A stretch of 64,000 bases of DNA. Origin: Lonicera japonica (lineage: Eukaryota; Streptophyta; Magnoliopsida; Dipsacales; Caprifoliaceae). Numbering within the stretch: the stretch's first letter is position 1; each line of letters opens with the position of its first letter. The stretch lies in assembly GCA_021464415.1 (NCBI GenBank), contig CM038465.1, positions 80,200,919 through 80,264,918 on the forward strand, read 5' to 3'. Below, piece by piece: positions 11,534-24,056 of the stretch. The position numbers and the translations under genes were made by a program. Below the pieces are notes generated by a model. It saw only the letters and a list, made by a program, of their open reading frames with translations. It was not told the DNA's origin and did not search any database.

Positions 11534-14500
11534 ATGGAGTTCAAGGATGAGAAGAAGCAAAAACCCAGCTCTTCTAATTGGCTTCTTTATTTCACTAAGT
11601 GCTTTCCTCTCTCCTCTTCAAGCTCATCTTTACATTCTCCCTCCTCTTCAGTTGATATTAATAATGGCGCGGATGAGGAGAAACACCACGATATGCTTCT
11701 ATTTGACCCAAATTCAAAGACTACTACCACAAAAAGAAAACCTGGTGGATGGAGGTCTATGCCTTTTGTCTTAGGTTTGTGTTCTCGATCGATCATGTAA
11801 AACATGCACCACATATATATTCATACATACATGTTACTTTCTTTCCAAAAAAACCTTCTTTACTTTTTTTTGACAAAAAGTAATTAAGGATTCAAATCTC
11901 TTCATTTTACTGCGGTAATAACGGAGGTCATATATAAATTTAATTGGGTTTCGTAAAACTCTTAAAATGAATTGAAAGACACCATATTATTCCACTACCT
12001 CTAATAGCTTAAATTCACTAAAAAAAAAAATTATTGTTGGTCCAGAAATACGGCAATATAATACTCTCTTACTACAGTTACTCATTAGATAATTAGTAAG
12101 AAGAGTGTACGTATCATTACTCACATATAAATAAATAAATAAATAAATACATATTGATTGATGTTATATATATATGTGTGTGTGTGTGTAAATTGGGTTG
12201 CTTTTTGTATGTAGGAAATGAAACGTTTGAGAGATTGGCAACAATGGGGTTACTAGCAAACTTTATGATGTTCTTGCTGACGCAGTTTCACATGGACCAA
12301 GTGAATGCTTCAAACTTGCTCAACATTTGGTCTGGTGTTGGTAACTTTGCCCCTTTGCTCGGTGCTTATATCTCTGATGCTCATGTAGGCAGGTTTTGGA
12401 CCATTGGTTTCTCCTCTTTTGCTTCTCTCTTGGTAAGTGTGTATATATATATACATATGTAATAAATTAAACTCTCCGCTAATTAAATAATCATCTTTTG
12501 ATATTAATTTTCTCTCTCTTTATTTCTTTTCGTAATCGTACGTGTTTATTCTTCTATCTACATTTTATCTATTTTTTTTGAGATATATATATTTCTTCTA
12601 TCTACATTTTGGGCTTAATTTGCATAAATGATTTGTTAAAAGGGTCCCAATTAAGAGATTTTCTTTTTGTCATTATACAGATTAAAAAAAAATCAATTTA
12701 TCCTCAACACGCATTTCAATACTAAGCTTGGTTGAAAACGGGATGGACGTGTCATAAAAGCATTCTACCAACAGAAAAGAATGTGGTATTATAAAAATGT
12801 ATCAGTCCTTTTACTACCCCTCCGTTATATGATTTTTGTCTACCTCAACTATTTGTCAAATTTAATTTTATAGTCATGTTAATTATCGTTGTACACAAGA
12901 TTTTTCACTAAAATAAAGTTTTATGAAGATATATATGTAAACCTTCACGTTAGAATTGATGAAAGTTTTTTATAACTTAATCTAGAGAGAATTTTTAATT
13001 ATAATACAAAATTGAGGATTATATATATGTATAATTGGCAAGCAAAAGCTTCGTAGATATTACAATCTAATTAACTTTGACAAATGATGATCCACAGAAA
13101 TGGTTTTGATTACTGATTCTGTCGCTTTCAATATTCTTCTTCTTCTTCTTTTCTTTTTTCTTTCTATTATTGCCATTAATATGTGGGCTAGCTCTATATA
13201 TTAATATTTCTAACAAATGCATGTGAATCATAAAGATCTCTAAGGCTGTAGATACAAAAATATTGGCTCTATGATTACTGTCAATCAACAATGATGGGTC
13301 CGGCCCATATGTGACATGTTTAATAAAAATCCCTTCGCCAAAATCTTCTTAAATATAAATAAGAGAAACGAATAATCATAACTTACGTACTAACGTACAC
13401 ATCAACGGAAAGTGAATTCATAATATAAAAATAGCTACTCCCTATGTCCTAATTTAATTGTCACACTTTAAAAAATTAAAAATAAAAAAAATATAATGAT
13501 TATTCCAAAAGAAAATGATTATTTCTAAAAATATCTTTTACTTTTCTTCTCATAAAAAAGGTGGCGGGATCCAAAATAAAAAAAAGTGTAAAGAACTTAA
13601 AGGGTAATATTGAAAATAAAACAATTGTTATAATTAATAAAATACTAAATGTGAAAAGTTGACAACTATTTTGGGACATCTATAAATAGAATAGTGGACA
13701 ATTAAATTAGGACGGAGGGAATATTTTTTTTTCCTTTTAAAAGTAAATAATCATAAAGTCTAACGGCAAAATCTTCTGCTTTATGAAAGTTCAATGCAAC
13801 CCAGGTGTGACATTTTCCTATAATGTTATTTATTAATTCATAAAGATGACCTAAAAGCATTCTTCCCAAAAAAAAAAACACAAATCAAAATTGTATGCTA
13901 CAATATTCGAGGACTTGATTTTTTTATTTATTTATTGTTTTTCTTATAGGCCTAGTTTATAAAATTACCAAATGAGAACATTCCTCCGTAATTATATTTA
14001 AATTAAGGATATTTTATTCTTCTAAACTAAATAGAGAATTTTTTCTATAATTTATTTTAGCCACAAGGACAATTTTAAAATATTTGTTCACCAAAAGGAT
14101 ACACATCTTTTTTGAATAGTCAATTATTTCACTACTACAATTTTTTATTTATTTATTACTAAGCCTCACCAATGACCAATTACCTCTGCCACACCCATCG
14201 GAGCTCCGGCAAAGAGCTCCGGCAACCTTTTTCGTACCTCCAACAAGGACACAAGAGCTCTTGCGAGAATTTATATATATAGTGCAAAAACAAATTCACA
14301 CTCAAATTTACGTTTTTAATTAGTTGCAGATTTAGTACAAAAATGAGTTTGTACAAAAATTTATATTTTGATTTGTCCACAAATTGGTGCAAAAACTTAT
14401 TTGTACTAAAATTTATAGCATTAGTTGTTTGCGGATTTAGTGCGATTTGCACTAATACATATATATATCTATATCATATATATCATTAATATATATATAT

Positions 14501-16870
14501 ATATATCATTAGTTGATTGCGAATTTAGTGCAAAAACAAATTTGCACTAAAAATTTATCTTGAGTTGCTCGAAAATTTAGTGTAAAAACATATTTGCACT
14601 AAAATATATATCATTTGTTACTTGAGGATTTAGTGCAAAAACAGATTTGCACTAAAATACGTATCATTAGTTGTTTGCGAAGCAAAAACAGATTTGCAAT
14701 ACTTATGCCTGAAGCTCCACTAAGGTTATAACACTCCGGTAATAATTGCCAAAGTTTCGAAAAGGGATAGTAGTGGTGGTGGTGACTAATTTATTTTAAG
14801 AAGAAAAATGAAAGAGATGGATGAAGGGTATTTTAGGTAAAAAAATATGAGTGTCCTTATTTTAAAATAAAAATATATAATATAATTCTCTTCAATATAA
14901 TTATAGATGAAACCCTTTTATCCGATTCACTCTTACTGAATATCATTTTTACTCATTGGGTGGGCTTTACAATCAACTTTCTTTTTCCCCCCTCTTTTTT
15001 TTTCTCATTTGGGCAAAAGGCTTACCATCAACTTCAGAGGTTGATTAATTATTAAAATAACTTGGTAGTTTTCTTGCGGTATGCATCTGAAATTACACTT
15101 AACAAATACCGTAGGATCTAATTTGTTCATTGATCTTGACAGGGGATGATGACACTAACACTAATCGTATCGATCCCTCAACTGCATCCTCCTCCATGCA
15201 CCTTAGCACAAAAACGCCTGGATCAATGCAAGGGCCCCACAATTTCCCAAATGGGAGTTTTAATCACGGCCCTAGGATTCCTATCAATCGGCACAGGTGG
15301 AATTAGGCCCTGTAGTCTCCCCTTTGGTGTGGACCAATTTGATGCAACCACTGATGAAGGCAGAAAAGGGATCAACAGTTTCTTCAATTGGTACTACACC
15401 ACATTTACCGTGGTCCTAATTGTTGCACTAACTCTCGTGGTTTATATACAAGACTCTGTGAGTTGGATTTGGGGTTTTGGCATTCCTACCACGCTTATGT
15501 TTTGTTCCATTATACTGTTTTTTGTTGGGACGAAAGTTTACGTGTACATTAAGCCCGAGGGGAGTGTATTTTCGGCCATTGCACAGGTGCTTGTGGCTGC
15601 ATACAAAAAGCGTAAGCTTAAGGTTCCGGCTGATGAAGAGGTTCATGATCGTGTTTACTATGATCCCCCGTTGAAGGGGACTTCCATTTTGACAAAGCTC
15701 CCACTAACAAATCAGTTCAGGTAAATATATGCAAGAAAATGTGTGTACTGATAATTGCATGCATAATGATTACTGAAATGCATTATAGATATTTATATAT
15801 ATTTGTATTGGCAACAAGAGTATCATGATGCATTCATTTTGGTACTCGCTGGGTACACATGTTTCATACATATGGCATTACTAAATTGCAGTTGTTTTTC
15901 ATGAGATTTTAACATACTGCAGTGACATCCATTAATTTTAAGAGGGACCTCGATCGTATTTCTTAATTTAATTCAATTTTGTGAATGCAGGTTTTTAAAT
16001 AAAGCAGCTATAATAATGGAGGGTGAATTGAAGTCCGACGGCTCTCCCTCAAATCACTGGAGACTCTGTTGCGTCCAACAAATTGAAGAAGTTAAATGCC
16101 TACTAAAGATAATGCCAGTATGTGCTTCCGGTATCATTTGCTTCACGGCCATGGCACAACAAGGAACATTCACAATCTCGCAAGCCTTAAAAATGGATCG
16201 ACACCTCGGCCCCGGTTTTCAAATCCCCACGGGATCACTGTCAGTAATATCTATGATCACAGTTGGCTTGTGGCTCCCATTTTACGATCGACTCCTAGTT
16301 CCGTCAATGCGTAAAATCACCAAAATCGAAGGAGGAATCACACTTCTTCAAAGAATAGGTATAGGGATTGTTTTCTCGATCTTATCAATGGTAGTTGCCG
16401 GAATATTCGAGCGAATGAGAAGAAACTCAGCTATATTACACAGTAAGGAAGATGGGATTGCACCAATATCGGTAATGTGGCTCGCCCCACAGCTTATACT
16501 AATGGGATTTGCGGAGGCATTTAATATTATTGGGCAAATTGAATTTTACTACAAGGAGTTTCCAGAGAATATGAAAAGTGTGGCTAATTCTCTGTTTTTT
16601 GTTACTGTGGCTGGGGCTAATTATCTGAGCAGTGCAGTGGTGTCAATTGTGCATAAGGTAACGGCGAAAAATGGGAGACCTGATTGGTTAACAAAGGATA
16701 TTAATGCCGGGAGGGTTGATTATTTTTACTACCTTTTGGCAGCAATGGGAGTAGTGAATTTTGTTTATTTTCTGGCTGTTGCGCGTCGATATAGTTATAA
16801 GAGCGTGATGCATATTATTGAAGGTAAAGATAAAGTTGATGTTGAGCTTAATGACATAATTAAACAATGA
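11534..16870 (+). CDS. NPF2.13-like: NPF (NRT1/PTR family) transporter, NPF2.13/NRT1.7-like, four exons
   Basis: Exons by splice sites: 11534-11774, 12215-12432, 15143-15720 and 15991-16870; joined length is 1,917 bases, 638 residues, a usual size for the family. All introns are GT-AG and phases agree. After a Ser-rich cytosolic N-terminus of about 70 residues comes GGWRSMPFVLG and the proton-coupling motif ExxER as ETFER (residues 83-87, first membrane helix). Later motifs are SIGTGGIRPCSLPFGVDQFD, FFNWYYTTFTVVL, SNQFRFL-type NQFRFLNKAA, QGTFTISQALKMDR, LPFYDR, ITLLQRIG and APQLILMGFAEAFNIIGQIE. These fit the NPF2 subfamily, closest from memory to NPF2.13 (NRT1.7), a plasma-membrane low-affinity nitrate/H+ symporter that loads nitrate into source-leaf phloem; related NPF2 members carry other anions or glucosinolates, so the substrate is inferred. 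The gene looks intact. The 2.7-kb intron 2 contains two transposon remnants. Confidence 0.93.
13438..13721. mobile_element. Stowaway-like MITE in NPF intron 2
   Basis: Ends CTCCCTATGTCCTAATTTAA and its inverted partner TTAAATTAGGACGGAGGGAa carry the Stowaway/Tc1-mariner signature. TA dinucleotides flank both sides (13436-13437 and 13722-13723), as expected of the TA target. Length about 284 bases. No coding capacity. Confidence 0.85.
14050..14875. mobile_element. Inverted-repeat element with an internal palindromic array, in NPF intron 2
   Basis: The left end (around 14070: AAGGACAATTTTAAAATATT, then CACCAAAAGGATACAC) resembles the reverse complement of the right end (AAGGACACTCATATTTTTTT, then ACCTAAAATACCC). 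Ends were placed by eye and no target duplication was fixed. The body holds GGAGCTC-rich sequence on both sides of the array at 14280-14700. The AAGGACA...AATACCC style of end recurs at 26080-27345. Confidence 0.45.
14280..14700. repeat. Tandem array of about 70-base units with palindromic core
   Basis: Roughly six units. Each contains TTTAGTGCAAA, then a short A/T-rich spacer, then TTTGCACTAAA, so that each unit can fold on itself. A (TA)n stretch splits the array in the middle (14455-14510). Units differ by several bases each. No open frame spans it beyond a chance minus-strand one. Confidence 0.7.
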
Positions 16871-17115
16871 AACAGCTAGCTTTGTAATAGTTTAAGGAAG
16901 ATATATGACTGTTTTATATAGCTATATGTCTATTTAGAGAGTGAGATAGAGCAACATGTGGCCGGGTTGCCTTATAGATAGATGTCGGTACTGCGAGCTT
17001 GTATCCCTTATATACAATAGTGTCGCTGCCTTTTCATTGCTTAATTGTTTTGGACTTTCTTCGAATAGCGAGTGTGTGTGAATGAAGTGATCTGCTGCTG
17101 AGAAAAAATAAATAT
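16871..17115 (+). terminator. 3' UTR with AATAAA polyadenylation signal of the NPF gene
   Basis: Downstream of the TGA at 16868-16870 the first AATAAA-type signal is in AAAAATAAATATATAAATAT near 17104-17122. TGTAA/TTGTTTT-type sequence around 16880 and 17041 could be far-upstream elements. This is inferred from sequence only. Confidence 0.4.
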
Positions 17116-17890
17116 ATAAATATAATTCAAGCAGTAGCTCTACGCCCTAAAAGATAAAATTAAAGAACATGTGGTGCGTGCATGCAGCTCAGATTGTGGA
17201 AAGCTTGAGGATGGGAAGTTTCAACATCACACTTTTAGCTAGGTTTGGAGCTTTGTGTTTTGACTTTTGAGTGAGGTAATTGTCTAGCTACCATTTTTCT
17301 TGTACTCGATCAGTAATATATCATTCAGACTATATATGATCGACAAAACAAAATAATCATTTAATTAGAAGAATTAAAGTGTGAATATTTACTATGCTGC
17401 CCAAATTTAAACTTTGTTCGATCTAGCTTCCGATCGAATTGAATTGCTTACATCTATCAATTGCTTATATATATATATATATATAAAAAACTTGTACCAT
17501 GCATATTCTTAATTAATTAGTTGGATGTTAATTTAATTAAGGTGCACTTTTAGGACCAGAAAATTAAATATCAATGAGGTGCTTTGTGTTTTTTAGTAAA
17601 CCCACGCCACTAGATCGATTTAAAGTAAGATTAATATATACTGTATTCGTAAAACTCAAATATATATGTGATTTTGGACGGAGACAACTCCATCGTCGTA
17701 TATTCATTTAATTTTGTTCTTGTTCTTTAATAAATAAATAAATAAAAAGCTATGCATTGTTTAATCTTGATAGAAACATATATATCATAGAGTACATCCA
17801 AATGCCTGGCTAACACTCTGGACAATAATTTTTAGAAAGTTACAAATTTTTCTTTCTTTCTTTCTTTCTATTTATTGGGGCAATTAAAAA
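17116..17890. other. Gene-free spacer
   Basis: AT-rich, with (TA)n near 17466-17485 and a (TTTC)n run near 17850-17870. No coding or RNA gene signal seen. Confidence 0.5.
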
Positions 17891-17892
17891 AA

Positions 17893-18523
17893 AGGGCTTA
17901 TTAGAGAAAAATTTTCACACTAAAGCCAAGGAATAATTTTTTTTTAAAATAAAGGGCCTATTTTTTATTTTATTGATAATATGACATGTGTCTTTTTTTT
18001 TCATGATAAAATGACATCCCAACCCTTAAAGTAAACTAAAAAAATACCAATATGCATTAAAATATGGACTCCAATATGAACTTTGCAGTCTATATTTCAC
18101 TGCAATATGAACTTTGCAATCCATATTTCACTGCAATGTGAACTTTGCAGTCGATATTTTTAGTGCAAAGTTCATATTGCAGTTCATATTTTACTGCAAT
18201 GTGAACTTTGCAGTCCATATTTTTAGTGCAAAGTTCATATTGCAGCCCATATTTCACTGCAATATGAACTTTGCAGTTCATATTTTACTGCAATATGAAC
18301 TTTGTAGTCCATATTTTTTGTGTAAATTTCATAAAAAGGGATAATTTAGGTAATACATAACATGTTTTTATTAATTAAATGATATTTAAATTTATTCAAA
18401 TACATTCATTTAAAATATAAAACAAAATAGGCCTCTTACACTATTACCAATTAAAAATAGGCCCTTCATTCAAAAAAATATTATTCATTGGATTTTTGGT
18501 AAAAATCAATGTATAATAAGCCC
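17893..18523. mobile_element. Inverted-repeat element (about 630 bases) enclosing a palindromic array
   Basis: The left arm starts AGGGCTTATTA and continues about 80 bases through AAAGGGCCTATTTT. The reverse complement of the right arm starts AGGGCTTATTA and continues through GAAGGGCCTATTTTTA. No transposase. The target duplication was not resolved. The internal array is listed separately. Confidence 0.7.
18063..18325. repeat. Array of about ten alternating-orientation 27-30-base units
   Basis: The unit AATATGAACTTTGCAGTCCA recurs in direct orientation and, as GTGCAAAGTTCATATTGCAG, in inverted orientation, so neighbouring units can pair. Both strands therefore give short repetitive open frames (NCKVHIAVKYELQYELCTKN type on minus), which are not genes. 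Confidence 0.85.
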
Positions 18524-18627
18524 TTCTACCTAATTTCTAGCTATTTATTTTGCCATGATTAGGTCATCTAACGGTTAATATTATTAGCAACGTGAACGGT
18601 GAAACTATTGTTTTTGTCTTGATGAAG

Positions 18628-19018
18628 ACATGCGTTTGGTAAAGTTTGTCTAGACGCAGATTTTGGTAAGACGTACTAAGTTTTAATTTTATTTGGCTGG
18701 TTTAATAATTTAGATTTGAATATTTATTTTGTCTTTTTTTAAATAAGGGTTTTAAGTCTGAAATTTTAATTATTACAGAGGTAAAATTCATTTTTTTACC
18801 TTTATCTTTTTAAATATAATCATTTTTATAGGATAAGTAGATAATGATAAATTTGTCCAAATATTGTTTATTTAAATGTGATATGTTCAAATAAACAACA
18901 ATTATTCATACATGACATTCAAAAATAAAACAAACAGATTTTTTAGATTCAGTTTAATTCAGACCCTAAAACTAGTATTTAGATTCAGTATTTAAATTTA
19001 GACACCGAAACAAACGCA
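18628..19018. mobile_element. Probable MITE with weak inverted repeats
   Basis: The left end GCGTTTGGTAAAGTTTGTCT resembles the inverted right end GTGCGTTTGTTTCGGTGTCT. No target duplication fixed. Between the ends there is only AT-rich DNA. Confidence 0.4.
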
Positions 19019-19365
19019 CCCTTTGTATTAGATAATTAAGAAATTGAAGCAAAACAAATTATTCGTAAACACCCCCCCCCCCCTCGCTTTAGTAATTAAT
19101 AGTATCATTTTTAATTTTTTTGAATGTCTCAAATTTAGTTAAGAGTGCCAAATTTATTTATTTTTTAGAAAATTATCAACACATTAAATTTATAATGTGT
19201 TGATATACGACTCTCTTTCCTTTCTCTTCCCCCTTCGAATACTCAATTCATATTCATTTTTATGGTAAAAGAAAAGAAGGAAACTTCATTTATCTTGTTG
19301 AATGGTATTATCTCTTTCTCAAAAAAAATAAAAAAAGAAAAGAAAAAAGGAGGAAACTTTAAAAT

Positions 19366-19816
19366 TGTTGCACCAAACCGCTCACAACCGAGCACGACGC
19401 AACTGGGAGGGTATCACAAGCGCACTTGGTTTACCCGAAAGAAGAACCGACACAAAAAAGTACACCCACAATAGAGAAATAAGAAATAAAGAAGAAACAG
19501 CGCAAGACAAGGTTTTACCGTGGTGTCGGCGTAAAAGCCACTAATCCACACAGACGATAGCTTCTATTGATAATTGGAACAAAGAATGATTACAAGCACA
19601 CAAGAAAAAATTTCTCACAAAATTTAGCTCTCAACTAAATTCTAGGCAAAAAACAAGTTATGCACAAATGAGCCAAAACTACACTTTAAAGCCAAAATCC
19701 TAGACCCGTGATCGATCATGAAAGTGCACTGCTGCAAATATAAATACCATGATCGATCATGGACATACCCATGATCGATCATGGTTCACCAAACTAAAGG
19801 AGAGCCAAACTTCTCA
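19366..19816 (-). repeat. 3' LTR of the copia element
   Basis: Starts TGTTGCACC and ends ACTTCTCA on the + strand. It holds three copies of the palindrome CATGATCGATCATG (one with a base change) around a TATTTATA promoter-like word (read on the minus strand). The copies are placed differently from those in the 5' LTR. Confidence 0.95.
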
Positions 19817-19830
19817 AATCTCCACCTTGG
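19817..19830 (-). other. Polypurine tract
   Basis: CCAAGGTGGAGATT on the minus strand, directly next to the 3' LTR; standard plus-strand primer position. Confidence 0.85.
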
Positions 19831-19869
19831 CGAACCATGCAGCTAACCCGTCTAGTAAAATTGTACACC

Positions 19870-22800
19870 TCACTCTACTTGTTCCTCCATCAATACTGCT
19901 ATAGCATCACACTCCGGCCCCGAAGAGCCTCCACACCGAAGAATGTTAACCAATGTCGAGCAGTGCTCGAACTTGGTCGTCGGTACAACCTTCGTCATCA
20001 TATCTGCGGGATTATTCTTGGTGCCAATTTTCTTCAAAATCACTTCACCACTCTCGATAATCTCCCGTATAAAATGAAACCGAACATCGATGTGCTTCGT
20101 CCGTCCGTGATGAACCTGGTTCTTGGCCAAATGAATAGCGCTTTGGCTATCACAATGTACATCGACATTCTCCTGAACCATCCCCAAATCACCTATCAAA
20201 TCCCGAAGCCACAATGCTTCCTTGACTGCCTCTGTTGCTGCAATGTACTCTGCTTTCGTAATAGACAACGCCACTACACCTTGCAACATCGACCTCCAGC
20301 TAATCGGACCACCACTAAATGTGAAAACATACCCCGTGGTCGATCGTCGCTTGTCAAGATCCCCAACATAGTCCGAATCAACATAACCGCAAATAATAGA
20401 CCCCTCGGTTCTCTGGTACACCAACCCTTTATTCTTCGTCCCTTGTAGATACCGTAAAATCCACTTAACAGCATTCCAATGTTGTTTTCCCGGATTGGCC
20501 ATGAATATACTCACAATGCTCACCGCCTGAGCAATGTCCGGTCGAGTACACACCATGGCATACATCAAGCTTCCTACCGCACTAGCATACGGAACTTGAG
20601 CCATATACTCCACCCCTTCATCTGTTTCTGGAGCCATTATTGCCGAGAGCTTGAAGTGAGGAGCCAATGGAACACTCACAGGCTTTGAATCCTGCATCCC
20701 AAACCGGACTACCATTTTCTCTAGATATTGCCTCTGAGTGAGGCACAATCTTCCCTTCTTCCTCTCCCTCACTATCTCCATTCCCAGAATCTTCTTAACT
20801 CCACCCAAGTCCTTCATCTCAAACTCGAGACTCAACTGAGCCTTCACCGTGTTGATATCAGACATACTCGATGAACAAATAAGCATATCATCAACATATA
20901 AGAGTAAGTAGATAAACGAATCCCCCTTGAGTTTCTTGAAATAAACGCAATGATCAAAATCACTCCGCTTGAATTTCTGAGCCATCATGAATGTGTCAAA
21001 CTTCTTGTACCATTGTCTAGGCGATTGCTTCAACCCATACAAGGACTTCTTCAGTTTACAAACACAATATTCCTTGCCAATAACCTTGAATCCCTCCGGT
21101 TGAGATATATAAATCTCCTCCTCTAGATCCCCATGCAAGAACGCCGTCTTGACATCGAGTTGTTCAAGCTCTAAGTCAAACTGCGATACCATAGCTAATA
21201 GCACTCTGATGGAAGTGTGTTTTACTACCGGAGAGAAGACTTCATTATAATCCACCCCTTCCCGCTGTGCAAATCCCTTAGCTACCAACCTTGCTTTATA
21301 CCGAACATCTGAATCTAGAACCCCGTCTTTCTTGGCAAACACCCATTTGCACCCAATTGACTTTTTTCCCTTTTGGAAACTTACAAAGATCCCAGGTTTC
21401 ATTCTTATGAAGAGAATCCATCTCCTCACCCATGGCCGCCTTCCATTCATCACAATGACTATCCGCCACTGCCTTCCGATAAGAAGTCGGTTCATCGCCA
21501 TAAACCACCAATGCATATGCCACATTATCTTCATAGCCAAATCGTTGCGATGCTCGTCGAGCTCTAGGCTCTCTTCCACTCGCCAAAGACGGTACCTCTC
21601 GTTGTTGTTGACTAGACCCCTCAATAGGAATCTCCCCATTCTCCGAATCACTATCGGAAGAATCAACCGAATTAGTCACTTCCAATTGCACCGGAATAGT
21701 CACCACTGGCGTAGTAACTTTCGTTTGCACCACTCCTCTCTTCTTACTCTCATCGAGAGCCTTTACATTTTGTCCCGTAGGCATCTTGAGCAAAGAAGCC
21801 TCATCAAATTTAACATCTCTGCTAACGACCATTTTCTTGTCTTGAAGACACCACAACTTGTATCCCTTGACTCCAATTCTTGAACCCATAAAGATCGCCT
21901 TTCTGGCTCTTGGATCAATCTTATCTTCACGGACGTGATAATAAGCTGGACACCCAAATATGTGTAATGAATCGTAACTTGCATGAGATCCTGTCCAAAC
22001 CTCCATAGGAGTTTTGTAATCGACCCCTGAAGATGGCAACACGTTCACGATGTAGCTCGCATAAGATAAGGCCTCCGCCCAATACTGTTTCCCCAAATTT
22101 GCATTTGACAGCATACACCTCACTTTTTCAAGTAAGGTACGGTTCATCCTCTCAGCTACTCCGTTTTGCTGTGGTGTACCTCTAACAGTGAAATGGCGAA
22201 CAATTCCCTCATCTTGACAGTACTCCTTAAACGGATCACTAGTGTACTCTCCGCCGTTATCGGATCTAAGCACCTTGATCTTCCTGCCAAGCTGATTTTC
22301 GACCATTTTCTTCCACCTTAGAAACACCCCAAAGACCTCGTCTTTGTGCTTCATGAGATATACCCAAATTCTCCTAGAGAAATCATCTACAAATGTAACA
22401 AAGTAATGATTACCTCATAAGGATTTCGTCTTGGAAGGTCCCCAGACATCCGTGTGTATGTAGTCAAGCAACCCCTTCGTGCAATGAATAGCCGTCCCAA
22501 ACTTTACCCGTGTTTGTTTTCCGAGCACACAATGCTCGCAAAACTCCAGCTTGCAGCTCTTCGCACCCTTGAGCAAACCTTGTTTACATAACACCGTCAT
22601 CGCCTTCTCCCCGGCATGTCCCAATCTCATGTGCCATAATCTCGTCGAATCCGAACTTGTACTTGCTCCACCAGCTTCCGTAGAAACTGAAGCACTGCCC
22701 GTCACCGTACTACCTTGAAGGAAATAGAGATTACCCTCTTTCTTTCCCTTCATAAACACCAAGGCACCGGAAGTAACCTTTAGCATTCCACCCTCGAGCA

Positions 22801-23932
22801 CAATCTTGCACCCGTTGAAATCTAAAGAACCCAAAGAAATCAAATTCTTCTTCAGATCCGGGATGTACCTAACTTCATTCAGAGTTCTGATTGCTCCGTC
22901 ATGTAGCTTCAACTTGATCGTTCCAATACCCTCCGTCCTACAAACGTGATCATTGCCCATCAAAACCATTCCTCCATTCACCTTCGTCAAGGTATGGAAA
23001 AGGTCCTTGTTTGGACACATGTGGTACGAACAACCCGAGTCTAGAATCCACTCGTCCGTTGAGCTTTTCCTAGGAGTAACCACTAACATACTCTCAAAAT
23101 CATCATCCCCTGAAGTAACAGAATTCGCGGTATCATCCGCATTCTTCTTCTTCCCTTTGTCTACCCAAGCGTTAGGACAATTTTTCTTCATATGCCCCTT
23201 CCTTTTGCACTTGTAACATTCCATGTTATCCAAGTACTTAGTACGTGACTTGGACCGAGAGTTGTTGTGCTTTGCTTGTTTTCGATCATCTGTCCTTCCC
23301 CGCGTCACCAACGCATCGGACGATGTACTACATTTCTCCCCCTGTCTCTGCTCATTACCAAGCAGTGCTGAAGAAACGTCCTCATATTTCACATAATCCT
23401 TACCATATAACAAAGTGGTGCTTAAATGGTCATAGGATTCCGGAAGTGAATTGAGCAACAAGATAGCCTTATCATCATTTTTCATGTCCTCATTCAAGTT
23501 TAACAAATCAGAAATCATCTTGTTAAACTCATCGACATGCTCACTCATTGATGTACCTCTAGCATATTCAAACCGGAACAGCTTCTTCTTAAGATAGAGA
23601 CGATTCTCTATACTCTTCATCATGTACTTCTCTTCCAGTATCCTCCATATGCTAGCCGCGGATTTCTCACGCATAACGTAGTATATCACATTTTGAGCTA
23701 GATGCAACCGGATAGTGCTACAAGCCTTCAAATCATACTCTTCCCATTCAACATCTGTCATCGTCGTAGGCTTAGCTTCCACACCCAACAATGCCTTGTG
23801 CAACTCCTGTTGGATCATGACATCTCGCATTTGGCATTGCCACATGCCGAAATTTACCAACTTTTCATCGAATTTCTCAACGTCAAACTTTATCGCTGAC
23901 ACCTTTGAGGTCTTAGAAGTAGTCATCTTCAA
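19870..23932 (-). pseudogene. copia gag-pol polyprotein, broken by one stop and one frameshift
   Basis: Three open stretches make up one polyprotein. 23932-22415: gag (KFDEKLVNFGMWQCQMRD), zinc knuckle CYKCKRKGHMKKNC, protease core WILDSGCSYHM, integrase zinc motif (WHMRLGHAGEKA ... CEHCVLGKQ) and the first integrase aspartate region HTDVWGPS, then an in-frame TGA. 22354-21296 with its upstream extension: the remaining integrase catalytic residues (LRSDNGGEY; TPQQNGVAERMNRTLLE) and the linker to RT. 21370-19870: RT with KTAFLHGDLEEEIYI and YVDDM, then RNase H (GYVDSDYVGDLDKRRSTTGY, SITKAEYIA, DSQSAIHLAKN). The frame changes at about 21370 in an A/G run. Open frames on the opposite strand here are shadows. 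The motifs and low LTR divergence suggest both breaks are recent. Confidence 0.95.
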
Positions 23933-24040
23933 TCACCAATGGACTTGACAAACCAACAACGAGACAAAGATTGAAAAATCTCACTTAGGAATTTTATCAA
24001 ACACTTAGCGTGCAACACAAAACCCACCTTTCTCGTTTTA

Positions 24041-24053
24041 GGCTCTGATACCA
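24041..24053 (-). other. Primer-binding site (initiator tRNA-Met)
   Basis: TGGTATCAGAGCC on the minus strand, three bases inside the 5' LTR; the usual primer site of plant copia elements. Confidence 0.95.
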
Positions 24054-24056
24054 ATT

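Noticed and set aside
11547..11814. Alternative frames overlapping NPF exon 1 on both strands
   Set aside because: Shadows of the real exon; only the frame from 11534 joins to the conserved ETFER exon through matching splice sites.
18090..18344. Short repetitive open frames on both strands (NCKVHIAVKYELQ type)
   Set aside because: By-product of the alternating repeat array; frame and length follow the repeat unit.
19837..20448. 203-codon open frame on the + strand
   Set aside because: It lies exactly opposite the copia RT/RNase H coding region; the same applies to frames at 21332-21883 and 22953-23948 on the + strand.
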